Source: Gallionellaceae bacterium
GTDB taxonomy: Bacteria; Pseudomonadota; Gammaproteobacteria; Burkholderiales; Gallionellaceae
Length of the DNA: 64,000 bases
Reading direction: 5' to 3'
NCBI GenBank assembly: GCA_027448945.1
Contig: DAIDMQ010000042.1
Coordinates: 44,781 to 108,780 of the forward strand
The notes under the pieces are model-generated. The model ran no database searches, had not been told where the DNA came from, and was given only the letters and a program-made list of their open reading frames with translations. Within the stretch, counting starts at the first letter, position 1; every line of letters begins with the position of its first letter. A program made the position numbers and the translations under genes. This document shows, one piece after another, positions 52,206-60,909 of this stretch.

Positions 52206-53719
52206 CTTTTATCACCAGCACTTTGCGTGTTACGCAAGCGCCAAGCCAAACCCAGCATCAGCGCAATCAGCAAAAACACCGCAGTATTACCCCAGCACAC
52301 ATAGGGTGTGCTACCGCTGTATCCCCGGGCCATGCCTATCAGTACGCCTTCTTCATGTTGTGGCAATTGCTGCAACACCTTCCCTTGGGTGCTGATGATG
52401 GAGGTGACGCCGGTATTGGTGGCGCGCAACATCATGCGGCCGCTTTCCAAGGCACGCAATTGCGAAATCTGGTTGTGCTGCACGGCTGCCCAAGAATGCC
52501 CATACCATGCGTCGTTAGTCACATTCACCAGCACGGTGGCTTGGGGCAGTGCGTTGATGATCTCTTCGCCGAACACATCCTCATAGCAGATGTTCACTGA
52601 TACCTGTTGTCCCGCGATCGCCAATGGCGGTTGATGTGTGCCACCACTTTTGAGATCCCCCATGGGGATGTCGAGCACGCCGTTTATGAACCATCCCAGC
52701 AACGGGCGCAGCGGGATGAATTCACCAAAGGGCACGAGGTGCTGTTTGCGGTAATGCAAATCAGCCGTAAAAGCGTTTTCCGAACTACCGACTACGAATA
52801 CACTGTTGTAGTAGTTGCGGTTATCGCGCTCGAATGAGCCTATCAAAATATCGCCCGCATTGGACTTGGCATGTTCGCGCAAACTGGTGATCAGGTAGGG
52901 TGGGACTTCTTGGCGCAACAATGGGAAAGCAGACTCGGGCAATACGGTCAGACGTGCATTGCTTTCGAGGATCTGGCGTCGATAAGTTTCCAGCGTGCCG
53001 ACCAGAGCGTCTTCATTGAATTTCAGATTTTGAGCGATATTGCCTTGCAGCAAAGCCACACTGAAGGGCGCGCCCTGTGGCTGGGTCCAGGCCACGCCGC
53101 GCAACAGTCCTCCCGATAACAACACAATGATCAAGAGGGCGGCGATAATTTTGCCTTGGGTGTTGCAACGAAATTGCCAGAGTAGTGCCAGCATGCCCGC
53201 GCACATCGCGGCGATCAAGGAGACACCATACACGCCGAGTAGCGGAGCATAACCGGCCAGGGGACTGTCGCTGTGTGCATAGCCGAACGTCAGCCAAGGG
53301 AAACCGGTGAACAAGTAGCCGCGCAGACATTCCACTGCGACCCAGATGGCGGGCATGACCAACAACAAACGCACGCGATCAGAGGCTCGCCAGCGTGCTT
53401 GCAGATAACCCGCTAGTGCCGGGAGCAGGGCCAAAAATGCCGCAAACAACAGGGTCGCAGGCAGTGCCAACCACATCGGCATATCACCATAGTCGTGCAA
53501 GGCGACATAGATCCAACTGATACCCGATGAGAACAAGCCCAGTCCGAACCAGAAGCCGATTTTCGATGCGGCCGCGGGTGTCCCCGCGCGTTGCCACAGA
53601 ATGAATAAGGTGGAGAGCGCCAGTATGGGCAGCGGGTAAAGGCTGTAAGGGGCGAATCCGAATACACAGATGGCGCCTGCTAGCAGCGCGATACCGTGAG
53701 TTTTGATGGGTGTATCCAT
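52202..53719 (-). CDS. lnt: Apolipoprotein N-acyltransferase
   Basis: GFPWLTFGYAHSDSPLAGYAPLLGVYGVSL; VLPESAFPL; CYEDVFGEE; NVTNDAWYGHS; start moved from 53776. Confidence 0.95.
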   Translation of the reverse strand: MDTPIKTHGIALLAGAICVFGFAPYSLYPLPILALSTLFILWQRAGTPAAASKIGFWFGLGLFSSGISWIYVALHDYGDMPMWLALPATLLFAAFLALLPALAGYLQARWRASDRVRLLLVMPAIWVAVECLRGYLFTGFPWLTFGYAHSDSPLAGYAPLLGVYGVSLIAAMCAGMLALLWQFRCNTQGKIIAALLIIVLLSGGLLRGVAWTQPQGAPFSVALLQGNIAQNLKFNEDALVGTLETYRRQILESNARLTVLPESAFPLLRQEVPPYLITSLREHAKSNAGDILIGSFERDNRNYYNSVFVVGSSENAFTADLHYRKQHLVPFGEFIPLRPLLGWFINGVLDIPMGDLKSGGTHQPPLAIAGQQVSVNICYEDVFGEEIINALPQATVLVNVTNDAWYGHSWAAVQHNQISQLRALESGRMMLRATNTGVTSIISTQGKVLQQLPQHEEGVLIGMARGYSGSTPYVCWGNTAVFLLIALMLGLAWRLRNTQSAGDKS

Positions 53720-53863
53720 ATGGCTGTTTGATGTATGCAAAACCCGCTCAGCATAACCGATAGCCGTGTACATCACTAAGCGGGACGAGTCTGCGACAAA
53801 ATGCCGCAGGGCGGAATGCGTGATCCTGATTACAATCCGCGCTTGTGATACAGGGGGCGAAAA

Positions 53864-54850
53864 ATGAGACGTGAGCTGCTTTTTGTGACACTTTTTAGTG
53901 TCGCCACTACCGCTTATGCGGGATGCGGTTCTTCATTCTGTGCGGTGAATACGCATTGGGACACTCAGGGTTTGGGGCATGACGAGGGTTTGCGCATCGA
54001 TATGCGCTATAGCTACGCCAAAGCCGATGCGCCTCGCGTAGGGGCTGGCAAGGTCGCCAAGCCTTTGGCGAGCGACCCGAATCTGGCTGGTGCGGAAGTG
54101 GAGAATCAGCGCACTATCAATCAGACCCTGAATATGGATCTGGACTATGCCTTAAACGCACAATGGGGCGTGGCCTTGGATCTGCCTTTGGTGATGCGCG
54201 ATCACTCACATCAGATCGGCGATGCCAACCCCGCTTTGGTGACGACAGCACAAAAGAGTTTCAGCGAGTTGGGTGATGTGCGTGTCGTCGGGCACTACAA
54301 AATGGCGGATAGCGATTCACATGCTGGTAGTGGAATTCGTGCGGGCTTGAAGTTGCCCACGGGCAAAACCAATCTTGATATGGTTCCCGGTACCTTGATG
54401 GAAGCGGGCTTGCAACCCGGTAGTGGAAGCACTGATGCGGTGCTGGGTGCCTATCACTATCAGGAGGTCGGTGGCATTGGTGGCTGGTTCGTCAGTACGC
54501 AAGTGCAGACGGCGATAGCTTTGAAAAATGATTATCGCCCTGGTGATGAGTTGGCTATCGATGTCGGCGCACATTACGGCTTGTCGCAACAAGTGACAGG
54601 TTTGCTACAACTGAATGCCATGTACAAAAAAGCCGATAGTGGCACTGCGTTGAATATGAATCCGCATACGGGTGGGCGCAGTTTGAATCTAAGTCCGGGT
54701 GTCTCCGTCGCGCTTGCAAAGAGGACCAATATTTACAGTTTTGTGCAGTTTTCGCTGTACCAGTATGCCAATCCCGACCCCAATGGCTCGCCATACGGCC
54801 AGTTGACTGCGCCTTGGTCACTATCACTGGGCATGAGCCATAGCTATTGA
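53864..54850 (+). CDS. Putative outer-membrane beta-barrel protein of unknown function
   Basis: Signal peptide ending AYA, N-terminal GCGSSFCAVNTHWDTQG, alternating beta-strand pattern, C-terminal aromatic residue (SHSY). Confidence 0.65.
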   Translation: MRRELLFVTLFSVATTAYAGCGSSFCAVNTHWDTQGLGHDEGLRIDMRYSYAKADAPRVGAGKVAKPLASDPNLAGAEVENQRTINQTLNMDLDYALNAQWGVALDLPLVMRDHSHQIGDANPALVTTAQKSFSELGDVRVVGHYKMADSDSHAGSGIRAGLKLPTGKTNLDMVPGTLMEAGLQPGSGSTDAVLGAYHYQEVGGIGGWFVSTQVQTAIALKNDYRPGDELAIDVGAHYGLSQQVTGLLQLNAMYKKADSGTALNMNPHTGGRSLNLSPGVSVALAKRTNIYSFVQFSLYQYANPDPNGSPYGQLTAPWSLSLGMSHSY

Positions 54851-54875
54851 TGTTTGCGCGGGGATGGGTAGCTGA

Positions 54876-54902
54876 AAAACGCGGCCCAAAGCCGTGTTTT
54901 TT
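54876..54902 (+). terminator. Rho-independent terminator
   Basis: AAACGCGGC-CCAAA-GCCGTGTTTTTT (one wobble pair). Confidence 0.6.
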
Positions 54903-54973
54903 AGTCTCGATTCCGGCAATAGCGTAGAATCCGCGCCTTATTATTTAGATTCACGCTCTGCGTCATTACTTCC

Positions 54974-55705
54974 ATGGAAAAAGTCCGTCTCTCCAAACGC
55001 ATGTCCGAACTCGGTCTGTGCTCACGTCGCGAAGCCGATGTCTATATCGAAAAAGGTTGGGTCGAAGTCGATGGTGTGGCGGTAAGCGAATTAGGTATCA
55101 AGGTTTTTCCACATCAAAAGATCAACCTGCGCACCGCTGCACAGAATTCTCAGCAAGAGCGCGTCACCATCTTGATGAATAAACCCATCTCCTATGTGTC
55201 CGGTCAGGCCGAACATGGGTATAAGCCGGCCAGCGTGTTGTTTGATGAGAATACTCACTGGGCGAACGATCCGTCACCTATTCGCTTCCATCGCAGTCAG
55301 CATCTGGGTCTCGCGCCAGCCGGGCGTTTGGATATCGATTCGCAGGGATTGTTGGTGTTGACCCAAGACGGGCGTGTCGCTAAGCAGCTCATAGGTGAGG
55401 ACTCCAAGGTTGATAAGGAGTACTTGGTGCGCGTGCAAGGTCAGTTGGAAGACAGCGGCTTGGCCTTGCTTTGTCAGGGCTTAAAGTTGGATGGTGAGTA
55501 TCTGAAGCCAGCCAAGGTCACCTGGCAAAATGAGGACCAGTTACGCTTCGTGTTGCGTGAAGGCAAAAAGCGCCAGATACGCCGCATGTGTGAGTTGGTG
55601 GGACTCAAGGTCACCGGACTGAAACGTATCCGTATCGGCAAGGTGAAGCTGGGCGACCTGCCCTTGGGACAGTGGCGTTATCTGGGTGAGAACGAACAGT
55701 TCTAA
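54974..55705 (+). CDS. rRNA pseudouridine synthase (RluF/RsuA-like)
   Basis: S4 domain RLSKRMSELGLCSRREADVYIEKGWVEVDG; GRLDIDSQGLLVLTQDG; EGKKRQIRRMCELVGLKV. Confidence 0.93.
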   Translation: MEKVRLSKRMSELGLCSRREADVYIEKGWVEVDGVAVSELGIKVFPHQKINLRTAAQNSQQERVTILMNKPISYVSGQAEHGYKPASVLFDENTHWANDPSPIRFHRSQHLGLAPAGRLDIDSQGLLVLTQDGRVAKQLIGEDSKVDKEYLVRVQGQLEDSGLALLCQGLKLDGEYLKPAKVTWQNEDQLRFVLREGKKRQIRRMCELVGLKVTGLKRIRIGKVKLGDLPLGQWRYLGENEQF

Positions 55706-55733
55706 GACATTGGCGGGGTAAGCCGCTCAGGCT

Positions 55734-56579
55734 TCATTCTGCTATCGCTGCGACTTCTGGCTTGTGTTCCACTAATAGTGAATACAGTCTGCGACTATCG
55801 GCACGCAATACCGTAAAATCGTAGTCCGCGATGCGGAAATGATCGTCGCGTTTGGGCAGTTGCCCTGCCGCTTTGAGTATCAATCCGCCTACAGTGTCGT
55901 ATTCATCGTCTGAAAACATACTGCCTAGCACCTCATTAAGGGCGGCAATTTCGGTGTCAGCCTTGACGCGCCAGCGTGTCTCGTCTTGGCGAATAATATT
56001 GTCTTCATCCTCGTCGAAATCATATTCGTCGGCTATGTCACCCACGATTTGTTCCAACACGTCCTCTATGGTCACCATGCCGGAGACACCACCGTACTCA
56101 TCCACTACCAGTGCGATGTGGTTGCGGTTGCTGCGAAAATCGCTCAGAAGCACATTGAGGCGTTTGGCTTCCGGCACGAATACGGCTGGACGAAGCATGT
56201 CGCGTACATTGAACTCTTCGCCTGCGTAATAACGCAGTAAGTCCTTGGCCAGCAAGATACCGATGATATTGTCTTTGTCGCCATCGGTGACAGGAAAGCG
56301 GGAATGCGCTTTTTCGATGACATAAGGGATGAATTTTTCTGGTGTAACAGATATGTCTATCACATCCATTTGCGCACGCGGAATCATGATCTCGCGCACT
56401 TGACGCTCCGAAACTTGCAGTACGCCCTCCATCATGGAGAGTGCGTCAGCATCCAATAAACTCTTTTCGTATGCGCCGTGAAGTAATCGTACGAGTTGTT
56501 CGCGGTCTTCAGGCGCGCGTAGCAGCAGTGTGGATAGACGCTCTAGCAGGCTGGGTTTGTAACTCTCGGGTAAGTCCAT
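55734..56579 (-). CDS. corC: CorC/HlyC (YbeX) family CBS-domain transporter-associated protein
   Basis: VREIMIPRAQMDVIDI; VVDEYGGVSGMVTIEDVLEQIVGDIADEYD; C-terminal CorC_HlyC domain. Confidence 0.95.
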   Translation of the reverse strand: MDLPESYKPSLLERLSTLLLRAPEDREQLVRLLHGAYEKSLLDADALSMMEGVLQVSERQVREIMIPRAQMDVIDISVTPEKFIPYVIEKAHSRFPVTDGDKDNIIGILLAKDLLRYYAGEEFNVRDMLRPAVFVPEAKRLNVLLSDFRSNRNHIALVVDEYGGVSGMVTIEDVLEQIVGDIADEYDFDEDEDNIIRQDETRWRVKADTEIAALNEVLGSMFSDDEYDTVGGLILKAAGQLPKRDDHFRIADYDFTVLRADSRRLYSLLVEHKPEVAAIAE

Positions 56580-56590
56580 TGCGGGATGAT

Positions 56591-57037
56591 TTAACTCTGA
56601 TAAGGATTTACGAACCGCAATTTTAGCATTATTGAAGTTTCCAAGGCCTCCATCTCTTCCGCCTGTTGATCTATTTCATGATCAAATCCTTGCAGATGCA
56701 GGGCCGCATGAACACTCATGTGGGCAAAATGTGCAGTAAGGGACTTGGATTGATCGGTTGCCTCTTTAGTAACCACAGGCGCACAGATCACGACGTCGCC
56801 TGATACCGGATCATTGTCATATACGAAGGTCAGTACATTGGTCGCGTAATCTTTACCACGATAATCCTTGTTCAGTTGACGACCTTCTTCCGCATCAACG
56901 ATGCGTAGCGTAAGCGTGACATCGTTCAGCAGCGCTGCTTGGAACCAGCGGCGGAACTGGGCACGAGTGGGCAGTCCTTTCAGATCGCTTGCATACTGCA
57001 CAGACAGCGACAATTTAAGTTTGGACTTGCTGGTCAT
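56591..57037 (-). CDS. ybeY: Endoribonuclease YbeY
   Basis: LNKDYRGKDYATNVLTFVYD; HMSVHAALHLQGFDHEIDQQAEEME; start moved from 57055. Confidence 0.94.
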   Translation of the reverse strand: MTSKSKLKLSLSVQYASDLKGLPTRAQFRRWFQAALLNDVTLTLRIVDAEEGRQLNKDYRGKDYATNVLTFVYDNDPVSGDVVICAPVVTKEATDQSKSLTAHFAHMSVHAALHLQGFDHEIDQQAEEMEALETSIMLKLRFVNPYQS

Positions 57038-57038
57038 A

Positions 57039-58430
57039 TCAAACTTTCTCTCCACGCAGCGTGTGGCGTACGACTTGGGTAATACGAACGTCTATGAACT
57101 GGCCGATGAGGTCGGATGTGCCGACAAAATTCACCACCCGATTGTTGTCGGTACGCGCCGCCATTTCATTCGGGTCTTTTTTGGAAATGCTTTCGACCAG
57201 GGCGCGCTGCACCGTACCAAGCATGCCTTCCGCCACAGCTGCCTCTTGTTCCATGATGCGATCTTGTAGCGCTTTCAGACGTGCGGCTTTTACTTCATGC
57301 GGAGTATCGTCACGCAACTCCGCTGCTGGTGTGCCGGGGCGTGGGCTATATAAAAAACTGAAACTGTTATCGAAGCCGATGTCATCTATCAGCTTCATGG
57401 TGGCTGCAAAATCTTGTTCAGTCTCGCCGGGGAAGCCGACAATAAAATCCGAAGTGACGCAGATATCAGGGCGCAGGGCACGTACGCGACGGATGATGGA
57501 TTTATATTCCAAAACAGTGTGACCACGTTTCATCGCAGCCAATATCCGATCTGACCCAGACTGAACTGGCAGGTGTAGATGGCTGACCAATTTGGGTGTG
57601 TTGGCATATAAATCAATTAATCGCTGACTCATCTCTTTTGGATGTGAGGTGCTGTAGCGTATGCGGCCTATACCGTCGATGGCAGCCACGGCCTGTATCA
57701 AATAGGCAAAATCTACCGTATCGCCGTCCTCCGTTAAGCCTAGGTAGGCATTCACGTTTTGTCCCAGCAGCGTGACTTCCTTGACGCCTATGGTCACCAA
57801 GTCGTTAATCTCTTTTAATACATCTGCCAGCGGGCGCGATACTTCTTCACCGCGCGTATAGGGTACGACGCAGAAAGTGCAATATTTGCTGCATCCTTCC
57901 ATGATGGAGACGAAGGCACTGCCGGCGGTGGTTGTTGAGGCGGGAAGATGGTCGAATTTTTCTATTTCCGGGAAGCTGATGTCGATTTGAGTGCGCCCAG
58001 TATCTTTTCGAGCTTGTATTAATTGCGGCAAACGGTGCAAGGTCTGCGGACCGAACACGACATCCACATAAGGTGCGCGCTGTGCGATGGTCGCGCCCTC
58101 TTGGCTGGCCACGCAGCCGCCCACCCCTATGATGAGGTTGGGGTTGGCTAATTTATAGGGGCGCACGCGTCCGAGATCCGAGAAGACTTTGTCTTCAGCT
58201 TTTTCACGAATAGAGCAGGTGTTGAACAAAATCACGTCAGCCTCTTCGGGATTGTCGGTCTGTTCCATATCCTCATAAGCTTTCATGACATCTGCCATCT
58301 TGTCTGAGTCGTACTCATTCATTTGGCAGCCGTAGGTTTTGATATAGAGTTTTTTTAGCAAAATGCGTCTGTGCCTGATAGATGATTGGTTCGCGGGTGC
58401 GGATTGTAAGGCACGAGAAATAAATTTCAT
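57039..58430 (-). CDS. miaB: tRNA-2-methylthio-N6-dimethylallyladenosine synthase
   Basis: [44 protein letters not shown] radical SAM; TRAM domain. True start may be internal, close to KKLYIKTYG. Confidence 0.96.
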   Translation of the reverse strand: MKFISRALQSAPANQSSIRHRRILLKKLYIKTYGCQMNEYDSDKMADVMKAYEDMEQTDNPEEADVILFNTCSIREKAEDKVFSDLGRVRPYKLANPNLIIGVGGCVASQEGATIAQRAPYVDVVFGPQTLHRLPQLIQARKDTGRTQIDISFPEIEKFDHLPASTTTAGSAFVSIMEGCSKYCTFCVVPYTRGEEVSRPLADVLKEINDLVTIGVKEVTLLGQNVNAYLGLTEDGDTVDFAYLIQAVAAIDGIGRIRYSTSHPKEMSQRLIDLYANTPKLVSHLHLPVQSGSDRILAAMKRGHTVLEYKSIIRRVRALRPDICVTSDFIVGFPGETEQDFAATMKLIDDIGFDNSFSFLYSPRPGTPAAELRDDTPHEVKAARLKALQDRIMEQEAAVAEGMLGTVQRALVESISKKDPNEMAARTDNNRVVNFVGTSDLIGQFIDVRITQVVRHTLRGEKV

Positions 58431-58474
58431 TAGCCCTAATTAACTTATGTGTATTCCCGATAAAAACACTTATA

Positions 58475-58520
58475 TAATACGAAAAGTTTCAGTCGAGTAA
58501 TACGAAAAGATTTAGTCGAC
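58475..58520. repeat. Two-copy head-to-tail 23-bp direct repeat upstream of a microprotein gene
   Basis: TAATACGAAAAGTTTCAGTCGAG | TAATACGAAAAGATTTAGTCGAC, 20/23 identical; a TATAAT at 58473-58478 abuts the first copy. Confidence 0.85.
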
Positions 58521-58564
58521 TATTTTAATGGCAACAACAAAATATAACTAATAGGGAGAATTAC

Positions 58565-58657
58565 ATGGCTTTCATCGCTACTTTCGCTTCTTTGTTCACC
58601 GCAACACTGGCTATCGTTTTTTCTGCTTGGATGATTATCCAAGTTACCAAGAAGTAA
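58565..58657 (+). CDS. 30-aa single-TM microprotein A (undescribed)
   Basis: MAFIATFASLFTATLAIVFSAWMIIQVTKK; SD AGGGAGAA 6 nt before ATG; paralogous to the ORF at 58856; followed by its own terminator. Confidence 0.75.
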   Translation: MAFIATFASLFTATLAIVFSAWMIIQVTKK

Positions 58658-58668
58658 ATGTCCTATCG

Positions 58669-58707
58669 AACAAAGGTGTAGCAGCTTGCGCGCTAGCCTT
58701 TGTTTTT
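58669..58707 (+). terminator. Rho-independent terminator after microprotein A
   Basis: ACAAAGG tg TAGC...GCTA g CCTTTGT TTTT. Confidence 0.65.
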
Positions 58708-58768
58708 AAATAAATAGTATCCTCCGTTTCTTGTGGCTTCTGTGTCACGGGATAATTTTCTATGCGCA

Positions 58769-58792
58769 AATTATTTTTTTTAAAAAATAATT
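58769..58792. promoter_or_regulatory. AT-rich perfect dyad just upstream of an extended -10 for microprotein B
   Basis: AATTATTTTTT-TT-AAAAAATAATT; TGCTAGGAT (extended -10) at 58794-58802. Confidence 0.5.
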
Positions 58793-58855
58793 GTGCTAGG
58801 ATGCGTGCCAGTTGTCTGGTGTGGTTATTCATAACGTTCTCGGGAGGAGAAAAAA

Positions 58856-58951
58856 ATGTCGTTTATCGCTACTATTTGCGCTGTTGGAACTATGGCTATG
58901 GCTATCGCTTTTTCGTTGTGGATGGTTAAAGAACTGTTTGCAGCCAAATAA
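58856..58951 (+). CDS. 31-aa single-TM microprotein B (paralogue of A)
   Basis: MSFIATICAVGTMAMAIAFSLWMVKELFAAK; strong SD GGGAGGAG before ATG; shares M-x-F-I-A-T...A-I-x-F-S-x-W-M with microprotein A. Confidence 0.78.
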   Translation: MSFIATICAVGTMAMAIAFSLWMVKELFAAK

Positions 58952-58965
58952 GCTGTTTCCAAGTA

Positions 58966-59005
58966 GGGCAATAAAAAACCAGCTTAGGCTGGTTTTTTAT
59001 TGCCC
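58966..59005. terminator. Perfect bidirectional terminator after microprotein B
   Basis: GGGCAATAAAAAACCAGC-TTAG-GCTGGTTTTTTATTGCCC, 18-bp perfect arms. Confidence 0.93.
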
Positions 59006-59076
59006 TAAGCTCTAACGCACTAATGGGTAGGGATATTATTGACTTAATATGGAGGCATACCATTACTCCGATTGCC

Positions 59077-60828
59077 ATGAAAAATCCCTTTTCTATCTTT
59101 ATACAAGCCTTGGGTAAAGGGCAGCGCGGTTCCCGCGATCTCACTTTGGTGGAAGCAGAACAGGCTATGTCCTTGATCTTGTCGGGGCAGGTAGAACCCG
59201 AGCAATTAGGCGCGTTCCTCATGTTGATGCGTGTAGAAGAAGAAACGCCAGAAGAATTGGCGGGCTTTGTGAAGGCGTCACGCACCAGCCTTAATGTACC
59301 TGACAGTTTCCCGTTGGTGTCACTGGACTGGGCGGCTTATGCAGGCAAGCGTAGGCAGTTGCCGTGGTTCGTACTATCGGCCTTGCTGCTGTCACAACAG
59401 GGCATCAAAACATTGATGCACGGAGCTAATGTCGAAGGGCGTTTGTGTGCCGAAGATGCTCTTGCAAGTTTGGGGATCATGGCTTGCACATCAGTATTGC
59501 AAGCCAATCAGCAATTGAATACGCAGGATTTTGCCTACCTTCCTTTAGAGGTGCTCAGTCCGCGATTAAAAAACCTACTGGAATTGAAAAGCTTGCTGGG
59601 CCTGCGTTCACCTATGCACAGTGTGGTGCGCATGCTCAATCCGGCTGCTGCCGCCACTACTATGATAGGGATATTCCATCCGGGTTATGACGTGTGCCAT
59701 CAGGCTGCAGCCCTTATCCTTGGTGATGAGAATCTTGCCGTGTTCAAAGGTGAGGGTGGTGATGCCGAGCGAAACCCCGACAGCCTTTGCACTGTACATA
59801 TGTTGTCGGGCGGCAAAACCTTTGAGGAATCATGGCCTGCGCTATTCGCCCAACGACATGTCAAAGATGAAAAGATGGATGTCTCGAGATTGGCGCAGTT
59901 ATGGCGCGGAGAGATTTCGGATGACTATGCCCGGCAGACCGTCATTGCGACAGCGGCTATTGCCTTGCGTGCCATGGGACGTGCCAAGGATATTGAGCAG
60001 GCGATGGTGATTGCGAGTGCATATTGGCAACAGCGTAATCCGGAAACACTGGGGGTCACCGTAGTACCTGCAAAAAATCGAATCGGTTCCGTGGCCTTGG
60101 TGGGAGCAGGGCCTGGAGATCCCGATCTGCTGACGATACGCGCTTTAAGACTGATCAAATCTGCAGAAGTATTGGTGTATGACAACCTGGTTGCACCGGC
60201 TATAGTCAACATGAGTCGTGCAGAGAAGATATTCGTCGGCAAGCAACGCGATAAGCACACTTTGCCTCAGGACGCGATCAACAACTTGTTGGTGCGACTC
60301 GCACAAGAAGGGAAACGCGTCGTTAGGTTGAAGGGGGGTGACCCTTTCATTTTTGGTCGGGGTGGCGAGGAAATCGAGACTTTAGCGGGACATTCGATAC
60401 CCTTCGAGGTTGTGCCAGGTATCACCGCAGCCTCCGGGGTCGCAGCCTACGCAGGCATACCGCTGACGCATAGAGACCATGCACAATCTTGTGTGTTCGT
60501 TACCGGCCACCTTAAGGATGGCAGCATGGATTTGGATTGGGATGCACTATCCAGACCGCATCAAACCGTGGTGGTTTACATGGGCTTGTTGGGTGTGGAG
60601 ACGCTTTGTGTGCAACTGATAGCACATGGCATGAGTTCAAATACGCCCGCAGCATTGGTGCAACAGGGTACGACTATCAATCAGCGCGTACTAGTGGGGA
60701 CACTCAAGACCCTTCCGGCAATCGTCTTGCGTGAACAGCCTCGTGCACCAACACTCATCATCGTTGGAGGGGTGGTCAGTCTGCGTGAGAAGTTGGATTG
60801 GTATCAGCCTCGGAGCACCAATCATTAA
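59077..60828 (+). CDS. Fusion: TrpD2/YbiB-like (glycosyl transferase family) domain + uroporphyrinogen-III C-methyltransferase (SUMT)
   Basis: N-half: [63 protein letters not shown]-half: [77 protein letters not shown]. Start moved from 59023 to MKNPFSIF. Confidence 0.93.
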   Translation: MKNPFSIFIQALGKGQRGSRDLTLVEAEQAMSLILSGQVEPEQLGAFLMLMRVEEETPEELAGFVKASRTSLNVPDSFPLVSLDWAAYAGKRRQLPWFVLSALLLSQQGIKTLMHGANVEGRLCAEDALASLGIMACTSVLQANQQLNTQDFAYLPLEVLSPRLKNLLELKSLLGLRSPMHSVVRMLNPAAAATTMIGIFHPGYDVCHQAAALILGDENLAVFKGEGGDAERNPDSLCTVHMLSGGKTFEESWPALFAQRHVKDEKMDVSRLAQLWRGEISDDYARQTVIATAAIALRAMGRAKDIEQAMVIASAYWQQRNPETLGVTVVPAKNRIGSVALVGAGPGDPDLLTIRALRLIKSAEVLVYDNLVAPAIVNMSRAEKIFVGKQRDKHTLPQDAINNLLVRLAQEGKRVVRLKGGDPFIFGRGGEEIETLAGHSIPFEVVPGITAASGVAAYAGIPLTHRDHAQSCVFVTGHLKDGSMDLDWDALSRPHQTVVVYMGLLGVETLCVQLIAHGMSSNTPAALVQQGTTINQRVLVGTLKTLPAIVLREQPRAPTLIIVGGVVSLREKLDWYQPRSTNH

Positions 60829-60909
60829 TTCCCTAATGTTTGATGGACTTTAGAGGTTCGGAATTCGATTAGAATTGCCGACTATTTTGAAATCTAACTG
60901 GAGTAAGTC

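Noticed and set aside
58644-58832. 62-aa minus ORF between the two microproteins
   Set aside because: Runs antisense through a terminator and over the end of microprotein A; no SD or family recognised. Antisense RNA here cannot be excluded.
58812-59015. 67-aa plus ORF MSGVVIHNVLG...RLVFYCPKL
   Set aside because: Out of frame with the SD-bearing microprotein B and translates the terminator hairpin; the minus ORF at 58926-59285 translates the same hairpin (LVFYCP), as expected for a palindrome.
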